Positions 45,289 to 53,786 of a DNA stretch of 64,000 nt are shown piece after piece. Source of the stretch: JAHBVL01 sp964461025 (GTDB lineage Bacteria > Chloroflexota > Chloroflexia > Thermomicrobiales > UBA6265); NCBI GenBank assembly GCA_964461025.1, contig CAYWSE010000004.1, positions 1 through 64,000 of the forward strand, read 5' to 3'. A program made the translations under genes and the position numbers. The notes under the pieces were generated by a model. It ran no database searches. It was not told the DNA's origin and saw only the letters and a program-made list of their open reading frames with translations. Each line of letters opens with the position of its first letter. Within the stretch, counting starts at the first letter, position 1.

Positions 45289-45723
45289 CTATTTACCCCA
45301 GCCGTCAAGGATCTTCTTAACCTCATCGCGGTGGGTGGTCTCGTCGTTGAGCATGTCCTCGAGCTGGACCTTGAGACCGACTTCGCCGAGCTCGTCGGCC
45401 ATGTCGATGCGTTCGCGGTAGTGTTCAACCGTTTCGGCCTCGGCCTCATAGATGAACTGCAGCATTTGCCGGGTGTCGTCCGATGTTTGTACTGGCCGAG
45501 GAGCGACGATCGGCTCTCCGCCGAGCGCGACAATCTTGTCCGCAAGGTACTGGGCATGCCGCTGTTCGTCGGGGATTTCCTGCTGAAGGAACTGGACCAG
45601 CTGCGGCCGGTACGGTCCGGTGACCTTGGCCGAATACTGCAGGTAGCTGATGATCGCGTTGTACTCACCTGCCAGATCGTCGTTCAGTCCGTCAATCAGC
45701 GCCTTCATTGATAGCTTTGCCAT
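45289..45723 (-). CDS. Ferritin-like / bacterioferritin-type protein
   Basis: 144 residues of a four-helix bundle. DDLAGEYNAIISYLQYS (Glu, Tyr), EIPDEQRHAQYLADKI (Glu-x-x-His), EAEAETVEHYRERI and LNDETTHRDEVKKIL (Glu-x-x-His) supply the di-iron ligands. It probably stores or oxidises iron or protects from peroxide. Shorter than classic bacterioferritin, without the haem Met in evident context. Confidence 0.87.
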   Translation of the reverse strand: MAKLSMKALIDGLNDDLAGEYNAIISYLQYSAKVTGPYRPQLVQFLQQEIPDEQRHAQYLADKIVALGGEPIVAPRPVQTSDDTRQMLQFIYEAEAETVEHYRERIDMADELGEVGLKVQLEDMLNDETTHRDEVKKILDGWGK

Positions 45724-46279
45724 GATGCATTCCTTTCTCGCCTTCCGGCCGAAGATTCAGCTCCGGCCCAACCGTCCTAACTATAAGCAGGATATATGCC
45801 ACGGATCATGCGATTCCGGAGGGAATGTCGCAAAGACGAAACAACTCTGGATCCCCACCGAAATGAGGTGGGCGCCGTACCTGAGCCAGTATCAGATTGA
45901 CGGCGTTCTACCCCGACCCAAGGCCATATCTGGAGTCTCTCGAAAGGAAGTTCTCTTTCCTGAGTTGTTGACAAAGAACTCCACTACTTGATAGGGTACT
46001 CCTCGACAGCGCGGATGATTGCGCGACTTGCTTTCGAGATCCAGGGGGTTACATTGCGAATGGCAGTGGCCGCAATCCGACATTCGTGCGCAGCATACGA
46101 GTATCTTCGCTGCTCCGCAGTGGGCGCTTCCGCTCGTTGCAGCATCGGCAACACCAGCTGCTGTCCGGCGTTCCGCCCTCCCTGGAGCGACGCAGGCGGT
46201 CTCTCCGGCTGTTAATCAACGCTGAACTCAATCGCATTCGTTTGGATTATCAGTTGATCACAGTCAAGGAGAACACTTC
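45724..46279. other. Intergenic region with a candidate promoter for the ABC operon
   Basis: About 550 bases without a convincing gene. TTGACA at 45968-45973 has, 16-17 bases on, only a weak GATAGGG box; if used it would give a leader near 280 bases for the sugar-binding-protein gene. No terminator or structured RNA was recognised. Short overlapping reading frames here have no ribosome binding sites. Confidence 0.4.
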
Positions 46280-47656
46280 ATGGCCAAGTCGTGTCATTTT
46301 CGGTCCCGTTTGATTTCGGGAAAGCGCATCTCTCGACGGCGACTCGTTCAGGCTGGCGCGGCGGCGGGAGGAGCGCTTCTCCTGCCTGGCGGCTTCGCTC
46401 GCGCGCAGGTTGCGTCGCCACCAGCCCCGCCGCGCTTCGACGGAGAAACACTCAACTTTCTGATCATCCAGCCTCATGCAGTAACGGGCGAGATTCTGAA
46501 AGCCGAATTCGAAGCTCTGACCGGCGCGACAGTGAACGTCACCGTCGTTCCTTACGACCAGGTTCAGCAGCAGGCGACCCTCGATGTGCAATCAGGGGCG
46601 AACGAGCTGGATGTCATCGATTTCTGGTACACGACCGTCGGCGCACTGGCGACAGATGGCATTCTCGAAGACGTCACCGACCGGATCGAGGCCGATGCCG
46701 ATGTTATCCAGCCGGACGATTTCCTGCCCGCGATTTACGACACGTACACCCTGTACGACGGCAGTCGCTGGGGTCTACCGTACGATGGCGACACCCATGT
46801 GCTCTTCTACAACGAGGAGATCTTCGAGCTGGCTGGAGTCACCGGCGCTCCCGAGACATGGGACGACTATCTGGCCGCCGCGCAGACGATCACCGAGGCA
46901 GGATTGACTACTGCTGATGGTCAGCCAATCTATGGGTCGGCGATTCAGGGATTCAAGGCGCCGATTATTCTCGGTTCGACCTATTCGAACCGGCTGGCGG
47001 GATTTGGCGGTCAGTATCTGAACGACGACGGCAGTCCCGCGCTCGATTCGGAGGCTGCTGTCCTGGCAGCGCAGGCGCTCGTCGACGCGTCGCCATTCGC
47101 GCTGCCGACGCCTCTGGAAACGGCGTTCGAGCAAGCGCTCCCGGCATTTCTCAGCGGACAAGTGGCGCAGCAAGAGTTCTGGACTGATCTTGGCGTCTAC
47201 TCGCAGGACCCTGCTCAGTCGAGCATCATCGACAAATGGGGAGTCGTCCAGATCCCGGTCGGCGGCGAGAACACGTCGCACATTGCGCCGCTCAATGCTG
47301 GGTTTGGGTTCGGAATCTCGTCAGGATCGTCGAACAAAGAGCTCGCCTGGGAGTTCGTAAAGTGGGCGACCAGCGCGTACATCAACGAGCGGCTCCTGCT
47401 CGAATTCGGCTCTGGTATCGATCCGACCCGCCTTTCGACCCTGAACTCGGAGGCTTACATCGCGTTCGCACCGAAGGTTCAGGCGGCGGCATCTGCCAGT
47501 TTGAACGGGGCATTCCCGTGGCCGACCTCCCCTGAGTCGCCGGAGCTTACGACCAAGCTATCGGATGAGCTGGCGCTTGTGCTGCAGGGGAGCAAGTCGC
47601 CGGAGGACGCGCTGTCGGAGACGCAGGCAGCCTGGGTCGAGACGCTGGGTTCGTAG
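46280..47656 (+). CDS. ABC transporter sugar-binding protein, Tat-exported
   Basis: 458 residues of a family-1 (maltose/glycerol-phosphate type) solute-binding protein. ISRRRLVQAGAAAGGALLL (from residue 17) is a twin-arginine signal with cleavage likely at FARAQ. The mature protein shows EFEALTGATVNVTVV, DVIDFWYTTVGALAT, GRWGLPYDGDTHVLFYNEE-type segment and WEFVKWATS, all typical. First gene of the operon reaching to 52448. Confidence 0.92.
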   Translation: MAKSCHFRSRLISGKRISRRRLVQAGAAAGGALLLPGGFARAQVASPPAPPRFDGETLNFLIIQPHAVTGEILKAEFEALTGATVNVTVVPYDQVQQQATLDVQSGANELDVIDFWYTTVGALATDGILEDVTDRIEADADVIQPDDFLPAIYDTYTLYDGSRWGLPYDGDTHVLFYNEEIFELAGVTGAPETWDDYLAAAQTITEAGLTTADGQPIYGSAIQGFKAPIILGSTYSNRLAGFGGQYLNDDGSPALDSEAAVLAAQALVDASPFALPTPLETAFEQALPAFLSGQVAQQEFWTDLGVYSQDPAQSSIIDKWGVVQIPVGGENTSHIAPLNAGFGFGISSGSSNKELAWEFVKWATSAYINERLLLEFGSGIDPTRLSTLNSEAYIAFAPKVQAAASASLNGAFPWPTSPESPELTTKLSDELALVLQGSKSPEDALSETQAAWVETLGS

Positions 47657-47766
47657 CGGCCGTTCTGGGTTTGCGAGGGGGTCTCTCCGTATTTCAGATC
47701 GAGTGATTTGCAGGGAGGCCCCTCGCTTTGTTCGTGTTGAGGCCAATGCGCGCGCCCCGGCGAGGA

Positions 47767-47924
47767 GTCGCCATAAATGGCGACTCTACGCAGTGGTGGA
47801 TACGGGCGAGGTCGCCATGAATGACGGCGCTACGCAGTGGTGGATGCGGGCGAGGTCGCCATGAATGACGGCGCTACGCGGTGGTGATACGGGCGAGATC
47901 GCCATACATGGCGACGTTACGCGG
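47767..47924. repeat. Four tandem copies of a 44-bp repeat with palindromic core
   Basis: Units begin at 47767, 47811, 47855 and 47898 (44, 44, 43 and a partial 27 bases). Each has a core like GTCGCCAT-AA-ATGGCGAC, a perfect palindrome in the first unit and less perfect in the next two, then TACGCAGTGGTGGATACGGG. They fill most of the 350-base gap between the binding-protein and permease genes. They may form hairpins in the mRNA and lower expression of the permeases, or be a REP-like element. No gene is in the gap. Confidence 0.8.
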
Positions 47925-48010
47925 GTTTCTGATGGAGAGTGCGGGCAGAAGGCAGATTTGGCGGTTCAGAATGAGAGTCTGATCGCTGCACGGGAGAGGG
48001 CGTCAACGGC

Positions 48011-48931
48011 ATGGCCGCAATCAGCGCATCACCGGCGAGGTCCGGCGAGAGGAGTCGTGCGCCGCGACGCGGACCGTGGCTTCTGGCCCTTCCATTGCTG
48101 GTGGGGTTGGTTACATTTTCGGTCTATCCGCTCGTCTATGTGGCGGCGTTGTCGGTTTCTGAGTCCAGTCTTGGCAGGACCTTTCAGGAGTGGGTTCATT
48201 TGGCGAATTACCGCAAGGCGCTCGACGACTCGGTGTTCACCGACTCACTGCGGCGATCAGTGCTCTTTTCGTTCGTGGGGACATTCGCGCAGCTCGCGCT
48301 TGGGGTCGCAGTGGCGCTCTTGCTCGATAACGCCGTACGCGGTGGACGGGTGCTGAGGACGATCATCCTTCTCCCGCTCATTACGCCGCCGATCATGGTG
48401 GCGACTGCATGGAAGCTGATCTTCAATCCCGGGGCAGGGCTCCTGAACAGCGTTCTGCTCGAACTCGGCGTGATCGATGAACCTGTCTCTTGGCTTGGTT
48501 CGTCCAGATGGGCGCTGAAAATGGTTGGAATCGCCGATGCGTGGCAATGGACGCCGTTTGTGGCGCTTCTGGCATTCGCGGCGCTGCAATCTTTGCCTGG
48601 CGACATTTTGGAAGCGGCGTCGATCGACGGCGCATCGAGCGTCCGACGCTTCTGCTCGATCACCCTGCCAGCGCTCATGCCGTCGTTGACTGCCATTTTT
48701 CTGCTCAAACTGATCATCTCATTCAAGGTTTTCGATCTGGTCTATGGCATGACCTATGGTGGACCCGGGTTCGATACCAACCTGGCAAGCTTCCAAATCT
48801 ACCGAGTCGGCTTGCAGCAATTCGATGTCGGCTACGCAGCGGCGCAAACCGTGATCTTCGCTCTGATGGTCAGCTTGATCACGCTGCCGATTGTCCTGGT
48901 GCGCGACAGGATCATCGACCGATGGCAATGA
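48011..48931 (+). CDS. Sugar ABC transporter permease (MalF/UgpA type)
   Basis: 306 residues, six transmembrane helices. The EAA loop that docks the ATPase is EAASIDGASSVRRFCSITLPALMP. The N-terminal 30 residues are cytoplasmic and Arg-rich. It overlaps the next permease by ten bases. Confidence 0.93.
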   Translation: MAAISASPARSGERSRAPRRGPWLLALPLLVGLVTFSVYPLVYVAALSVSESSLGRTFQEWVHLANYRKALDDSVFTDSLRRSVLFSFVGTFAQLALGVAVALLLDNAVRGGRVLRTIILLPLITPPIMVATAWKLIFNPGAGLLNSVLLELGVIDEPVSWLGSSRWALKMVGIADAWQWTPFVALLAFAALQSLPGDILEAASIDGASSVRRFCSITLPALMPSLTAIFLLKLIISFKVFDLVYGMTYGGPGFDTNLASFQIYRVGLQQFDVGYAAAQTVIFALMVSLITLPIVLVRDRIIDRWQ

Positions 48932-49803
48932 CCGAAATGTCTTATCTGGTCGACAGGCAAACTTCCGTTGGCACGACGACGACGACGCGCTCATGGTCGT
49001 GGGGCAGGTTCGTTCAGTGGTTCGGCATCACCGTTCTGCTCGTACTGGTCCTCACGCCAATTGCTTACCTCTTCGCGACCTCGCTCAAAGCGAAGGATCA
49101 GGTGCTCGACGGTCGATTCTTCCCCCGCGACCTCTACTGGCAGAACTGGCGGGATGCGTTCAACACAATCGACCTGCTTCTGTTCATGCGCAACTCGTTC
49201 GTCGTGGCGCTCCTGAGTGTGGTCATCACCCTGTTCATTGCTGTCCCAGCAACCTATGTCATGGTTCGGCATGGAATTGGAGGAAAGCTTCTGTACAGCC
49301 TTGTGCTCGGTTCGTATATCGCACCACCGATTGTTGCGATTCTGCCGCTCTTCTTCCTTTTAAGACGGATCGAGGGCATCAACACACATTGGGGTCTGGC
49401 GCTCGTTCATGGTCTGGCCAGCGTGCCAATAGCGATCTGGCTGATCGATGGTTTCATGCGGGCGGTCCCACGAGAAATCGAGGAAGCTGCACAGATCGAT
49501 GGGGCGGGGCTGGTGGAAACGCTGGTCCGGATTGTGATGCCACTTATCGCGCCTGGTGTCGCGGCGACGGGCATCATCTGTATGATCCTCTCGTACAACG
49601 AGCTTCTCTTCGCGCTGGTGATGACGTATCGTCCGGAGACACAGACATTGCCGGTTGGCATCTCGCTCTTTCAGGGCGACCGGCTCGTGAACTACGGTCA
49701 GATGTCGGCGGCGTCGCTCGCCGGCATACTGCCGGTGTATGTTCTCGCGTTGGTTTTTCAGCGGTATCTGATTGGAGGTCGCCTGCAGGGCGCCGTCAAG
49801 TAG
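48922..49803 (+). CDS. Sugar ABC transporter permease (MalG/UgpE type)
   Basis: 293 residues, six helices, EAA loop EEAAQIDGAGLVETLVRIVMPLIAPG. ATG 48922 overlaps the end of the partner; AGGA lies ten bases upstream (ATG 48928 is an alternative). Pair with the preceding permease. No ATPase gene follows, so a shared MsmX-type ATPase elsewhere would power the complex. Confidence 0.93.
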   Translation: MAMTEMSYLVDRQTSVGTTTTTRSWSWGRFVQWFGITVLLVLVLTPIAYLFATSLKAKDQVLDGRFFPRDLYWQNWRDAFNTIDLLLFMRNSFVVALLSVVITLFIAVPATYVMVRHGIGGKLLYSLVLGSYIAPPIVAILPLFFLLRRIEGINTHWGLALVHGLASVPIAIWLIDGFMRAVPREIEEAAQIDGAGLVETLVRIVMPLIAPGVAATGIICMILSYNELLFALVMTYRPETQTLPVGISLFQGDRLVNYGQMSAASLAGILPVYVLALVFQRYLIGGRLQGAVK

Positions 49804-49841
49804 GTCCCGCGTTCGCGGGGAGAAAGACAGGAGCGTTTCAT

Positions 49842-50285
49842 ATGTCCAAACGAGTCGTCATTTCACCAGAGCAGTTCCTCGATGGTTCGCCGATGCAACA
49901 GGACGACCGGTCGGTGCGCGATTTGAAGCTGGTCTATCCAGATACGGGCTTCGATGCCTCGACCCTCTGCCTCGGTCTCGTAGAGATCGATCCGGGTCAC
50001 CACTCGCCCCTTCATCGTCACAAGTGCGAGGAGGTTTACTATGTCGTGAGCGGCAGCGGTGAAATCGAAGTCGAGGGGGAGCGGCATAGCTTCGGACCAG
50101 GGAGCGCGATCTTCAACCGGCCCAATACGGTGCATCGCGTCTGGAACACAGGAACCGAGACGGTGCAACTTGTTGTCGTCGGTGGGATCATGCTCGTGCC
50201 GCTTTGGCCGCACTGGCCCACAGATTCGCCATACGAGGTGTTCGAAGGAACGACCGCGGATCAGCACAAGGCGGTTGATAATTGA
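49842..50285 (+). CDS. Cupin-domain protein
   Basis: 147 residues with a single cupin barrel: HHSPLHRHKCEEVYYVVSGSGEIEVEG (motif 1, three metal ligands) and NRPNTVHRVWNTGTE (motif 2 with His). It may bind or isomerise the imported sugar or a metabolite. ACAGGAG stands before the ATG. Its stop overlaps the next start. Confidence 0.88.
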   Translation: MSKRVVISPEQFLDGSPMQQDDRSVRDLKLVYPDTGFDASTLCLGLVEIDPGHHSPLHRHKCEEVYYVVSGSGEIEVEGERHSFGPGSAIFNRPNTVHRVWNTGTETVQLVVVGGIMLVPLWPHWPTDSPYEVFEGTTADQHKAVDN

Positions 50286-50812
50286 GCAATGACATAGCCA
50301 TCCACAGCGCGACACCAACGGCGATTGCCGCGAACTTCGCGGCGCTCGTCGATGTGCTGTTGCCGGGCGACGCTGATTTCCCGTCAGCGGCGACGACGGG
50401 AATTCAGGCGGTCGTGCTCGATCGCCTCCGCGCACGCATCGGATGGGACGCGGTAACGGAAATCTCGCTTTTTCTCGATCGCGACGGGCCGTTTTCCGGG
50501 CTGGCCCCTGAAGCCCGCGTCGAGCACGTCTCGGCGTTCGAATCGGAGCTGCCCGATCTTTTCGCGCAGGTGCGCTTCGTCGCCTACCTCGCCTACTACG
50601 AAGCACCCACTGTGATTCGGGCGCTGCAACAGCTTGGGCACGACTACAATGACTCTCCTTTACCACATGGGTACGTCATGGATCCGTTTGATGCCCGACC
50701 GGGATTCGATCTGCCACGAAAACCGCGGGGAAGCTACTTGAAAACCGAGGAGATCGAGCGCATCGATCTCTCGTCACTTGCTGATCTCGACTTGCCAAGG
50801 GTGGTGGAGTGA
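50282..50812 (+). CDS. Gluconate 2-dehydrogenase subunit 3-like protein
   Basis: 176 residues, TTG start overlapping the cupin stop (TTGA). The N half, FAALVDVLLPGDADFPSAATTGIQAVVLDRL, has the pattern of the small subunit of membrane or periplasmic FAD dehydrogenases, which stabilises the catalytic GMC subunit; the gene sits directly before that subunit, which supports the call. No Tat signal is seen, unlike many such small subunits. Confidence 0.65.
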   Translation: MSNDIAIHSATPTAIAANFAALVDVLLPGDADFPSAATTGIQAVVLDRLRARIGWDAVTEISLFLDRDGPFSGLAPEARVEHVSAFESELPDLFAQVRFVAYLAYYEAPTVIRALQQLGHDYNDSPLPHGYVMDPFDARPGFDLPRKPRGSYLKTEEIERIDLSSLADLDLPRVVE

Positions 50813-50813
50813 G

Positions 50814-52448
50814 ATGAGCAGCGAGCGTTCACCACACCGGCACGAATCTGTGGATGTGCTCGTCATCGGCGCAGGCATGGGCGGGGCGATCGCCTCTCGT
50901 GAACTGGCGGAAGGCGGATTGCGGGTAGTTTGCCTGGAGCAGGGTCTCTGGACACGACCGGAGGAACATCCGCACTTCTCGCCGAACTGGGAATGGCAGC
51001 GGCTGACTAACTGGAGCACGGCAGTCAATGTTCGCAACCGCAGCGCCGACTACCCAATCGACACCAGCGACGAAATGACGTTGATGTGGTCGGGCGTCGG
51101 TGGGTCGACAACGGTCTACACGGGGACATGGCCCCGTTTTCGTCCGTCCGATTTCCGGAAAGGGACGGAACATGGCGCCCAGCCTGACTGGCCATTTGCC
51201 TATGAAGACCTGGCCCCGTTCTATGAGCTGAACGACCAGAATTGCGGCATCTCCGGTGTGCTCGGCGATCCAGCCATTCCGCCGCGAGGGCCGTTTCAGA
51301 CGGGGCCACTGCCGCCCGGCAGCAGCCGTGCGGCAATGCGCGGATTGGAAAAGCTCGGCTGGCATTGGTGGCCGATGCCGAACGCGATTCTGGCCGAGGA
51401 CTATGATGGACGGTCGGCGTGCATTCATTGTGGCGGGTGTCAATCGGGCTGTCCGCGCGGTTCGATGAACCACATGGGCATTACGCATTGGCCGAAGGCG
51501 ATTGCCGCCGGCGCAGAATTGCGGCCCGGCGCCCGCGTGGCCCAAATCGAGACGGGGGACGACGGATCGGCGACTGGGGCGCTTTACGTCGACCGGCAAA
51601 CGAGCACCTGGCACTTCCAACCAGCAAAGTTGGTGATCGTCGCGGCGAATGGTGTGGGAACGCCTCGACTGTTGCTCAATTCGGCCAGTGAACGGCATCC
51701 GAATGGACTCGCCAACAGCTCAGATATGGTCGGTCGCCACTTGATGCATCACGGGTTGGCGGTGATCGAGGCGTGGGTCGACGAACCACTGGAAACGCAC
51801 AAAGGATTTCTCTCGGCCCAACTGGTTTGCGAAGAATTCGCCGAGACCGATGTCAGCCGGGGGTTTATCAACGGCTTCACCCTGCATCTGGTCCGCATGA
51901 ACGGAGCTGGATACCAGGCGCATGGTTCCCATTCAGGAAATGTCGGACCGTGGGGAGGGGGGCATCACGCCTGGTTCAAACAGCACTTCGATCGAGGTTT
52001 TGCCATTCTCTGCTGCGGCGATGATTTGCCGTTGCCCGAAAATCGGGTGACTCTCTCGGCGACCGTAGCCGACTCCGATGGCATCCCCGCTCCGCACATC
52101 GACTACCGGCTTCATCCCAACGACGAACGAATATTGGATTTCGCGGTCGAGCGGGCGGTGGACATCGCAAACGCATCGGGCGCGTTCGAAGTCAAGGTCA
52201 ATCGGTGGACGAGACCGGACGGCCGCTATGCCCCGCCGGCCTGGCATCTGCTCGGCACCTGCCGCATGGGAACGTCGCCCGCCAATTCCGTGGTCGACGA
52301 ATGGGGCCGGAGCTGGGATGTGCCGAATCTCTACATCATGGACGGAAGCGTGTTGCCAACTGGAGGGGCGGTCAACCCGACGAGCACCATCGGCGCGGTG
52401 TCGTTGCGCAATGCTCGTCGACTGCGGGACACCTTTCCGGTGTGTTAG
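50814..52448 (+). CDS. GMC-type FAD dehydrogenase with Cys cluster
   Basis: 544 residues. The FAD-binding DVLVIGAGMGGAIASRELAEGG opens the protein; the C-terminal substrate domain has HLLGTCRMGTSPANSVVDEWGRSWDVPNLYIMDGSVLPTGG-like catalytic region with NPTSTIGA at the end. Near residue 205, CIHCGGCQSGCPRG gives a CxxCxxCxxxC set; related FAD-glucose and fructose dehydrogenases hold an Fe-S cluster at this place for electron exit. It follows its likely small subunit by one base. It would oxidise a sugar or sugar alcohol delivered by the operon. Confidence 0.88.
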   Translation: MSSERSPHRHESVDVLVIGAGMGGAIASRELAEGGLRVVCLEQGLWTRPEEHPHFSPNWEWQRLTNWSTAVNVRNRSADYPIDTSDEMTLMWSGVGGSTTVYTGTWPRFRPSDFRKGTEHGAQPDWPFAYEDLAPFYELNDQNCGISGVLGDPAIPPRGPFQTGPLPPGSSRAAMRGLEKLGWHWWPMPNAILAEDYDGRSACIHCGGCQSGCPRGSMNHMGITHWPKAIAAGAELRPGARVAQIETGDDGSATGALYVDRQTSTWHFQPAKLVIVAANGVGTPRLLLNSASERHPNGLANSSDMVGRHLMHHGLAVIEAWVDEPLETHKGFLSAQLVCEEFAETDVSRGFINGFTLHLVRMNGAGYQAHGSHSGNVGPWGGGHHAWFKQHFDRGFAILCCGDDLPLPENRVTLSATVADSDGIPAPHIDYRLHPNDERILDFAVERAVDIANASGAFEVKVNRWTRPDGRYAPPAWHLLGTCRMGTSPANSVVDEWGRSWDVPNLYIMDGSVLPTGGAVNPTSTIGAVSLRNARRLRDTFPVC

Positions 52449-53305
52449 GACGCGTTCATTTTCTGCGTCACTGCCGGACCGGATGCCACATCGAGGCTCA
52501 GTTTTTCGAAGCCGGCGGCATCGATGGGGGGATCGAGCAAGCGTGTGAAGCTGCCGTCCTCTCCGAGAATCCCCCGCACACCGACACTCAGCGTGCTGAC
52601 GTCGTATAGACTGAAGACTGTCTGTACTCCCTCGAGACCTTGCGAATCGAGCTCGCTACGCAGTGAGGCGGCCATGAGGGCCGCATTGACCACCGCGGCG
52701 GTTTCGATCAGTCCTGGCAGAAAACCGGGGCGTTGCACTGAGTCGAAACCCCATGTCCGGACCATCGATTCGTAACTGAGCCGAACTGCAGGGAAAAGCT
52801 GATTGACGATCGAGCGCAGCTCGTGATCGGCGGAGAGGCCAAGATACTGGGCAGGATCGAGAAATGCCGAGGCAGCGGCGGTTACGGCGCCGCAGAGCGT
52901 GTGACCGAGGACCACGACCAGACGCAACGTCGGAAGATATTGAAAGGCGTAGTCAATGCTGCCCAGGATTTCCTCGCCCAGCACATTGCCTGCGACTCGG
53001 AGAACGAAGAGGTCGTTGACGCCCTGTCCGAAGATCAGTTCGATCGGCACGCGGGCATCGGCGCAGCCAATCACCAGCGCAAAGGGGTTGTGGCGGAGGA
53101 CCGAGCCGTTGTCGGTCAATCCCAGGTCGGCGGCGCTCACGCGGATTACCTTGCGGGAAATCTCATCGCTGGCGTCCCCCAGCTCCAGCAGTTGGGAAAA
53201 GGCCTGGTTTCCGTCCTCCAGGAGGCGCCGTGCCTCTTCCGGAGTTGCCGGAAGAGGTCCCACATCGCGATCGTTTGGATCGATACGGTAGATGATCTCG
53301 ATCAT
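52445..53305 (-). CDS. Beta-class carbonic anhydrase
   Basis: 286 residues. CADAR (Cys, Asp, Arg) and GHTLCGAV (His-x-x-Cys) give the zinc site; the domain is VIGCADARVPIELIFGQGVNDLFVLRVAGNVLGEE. An extended C-terminal part (from about 185) follows, longer than in the usual 200-230-residue enzymes. ATG 53305 has AAGG in front; the longer reading frame to 53740 is not supported. It overlaps the GMC gene end by four bases (convergent). Confidence 0.88.
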   Translation of the reverse strand: MIEIIYRIDPNDRDVGPLPATPEEARRLLEDGNQAFSQLLELGDASDEISRKVIRVSAADLGLTDNGSVLRHNPFALVIGCADARVPIELIFGQGVNDLFVLRVAGNVLGEEILGSIDYAFQYLPTLRLVVVLGHTLCGAVTAAASAFLDPAQYLGLSADHELRSIVNQLFPAVRLSYESMVRTWGFDSVQRPGFLPGLIETAAVVNAALMAASLRSELDSQGLEGVQTVFSLYDVSTLSVGVRGILGEDGSFTRLLDPPIDAAGFEKLSLDVASGPAVTQKMNAS

Positions 53306-53786
53306 TTCATACCTTGTCGATTGGTTCGGCACAGAGCCTGGCTGGCACGCGCGAATATTGCCAGGTGAGTGTAGCGTCCGCGGAGGACAATTAGGACGAG
53401 CGGATGGCTTGCGGGCTGTGTCGCGGGAGCGGCAGTATGCTGTTGGAAACGCAGGTCGAGACGCGCGAATCGGTGAGACGAGCAGGGTTGAAACCAGGAC
53501 AAGCGCAATCGGATGGTTTCCGCTGCGGCGGGAGATTCTTCGACCGCACTCCGCTGGTGCTGCGTTCCACCCAGGATGACATCGCCGTTCTTCATGCCGC
53601 GCTGCCGCTGGCGTGAGGCATATTGACTCAGGATGATGACGCTCTTTGCATGCCGGGCGGGCGCAGTCGCAGCAGTGCGCAGAATACCGTGGCATATCTA
53701 GCTCGTTGTGAATTGGTCGATCGCCCGGCGCCTCAGACAATCCCGTAGACTCTGCTGGTTGCAGTGCGTGTCACTGGAGGAAACTG
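53306..53786. other. Intergenic region upstream of the carbonic anhydrase and MFS genes
   Basis: About 480 bases between the divergent starts of the carbonic anhydrase and MFS genes. I see no gene with a ribosome binding site and no recognisable RNA. GGAGG just before 53787 is the MFS ribosome binding site. Confidence 0.4.

Noticed and set aside
45724..46279. Short frames of 60-113 codons in the gap before the sugar operon
   Set aside because: They overlap each other in both directions, lack ribosome binding sites and resemble no family.
47767..47924. CRISPR array
   Set aside because: The units are contiguous with no unique spacers, and no cas genes are present.
52445..53740. Carbonic anhydrase with a 145-residue N-terminal extension
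   Set aside because: The extension is Arg/Cys/Pro-rich shadow sequence; ATG 53305 has a ribosome binding site and family-like start.
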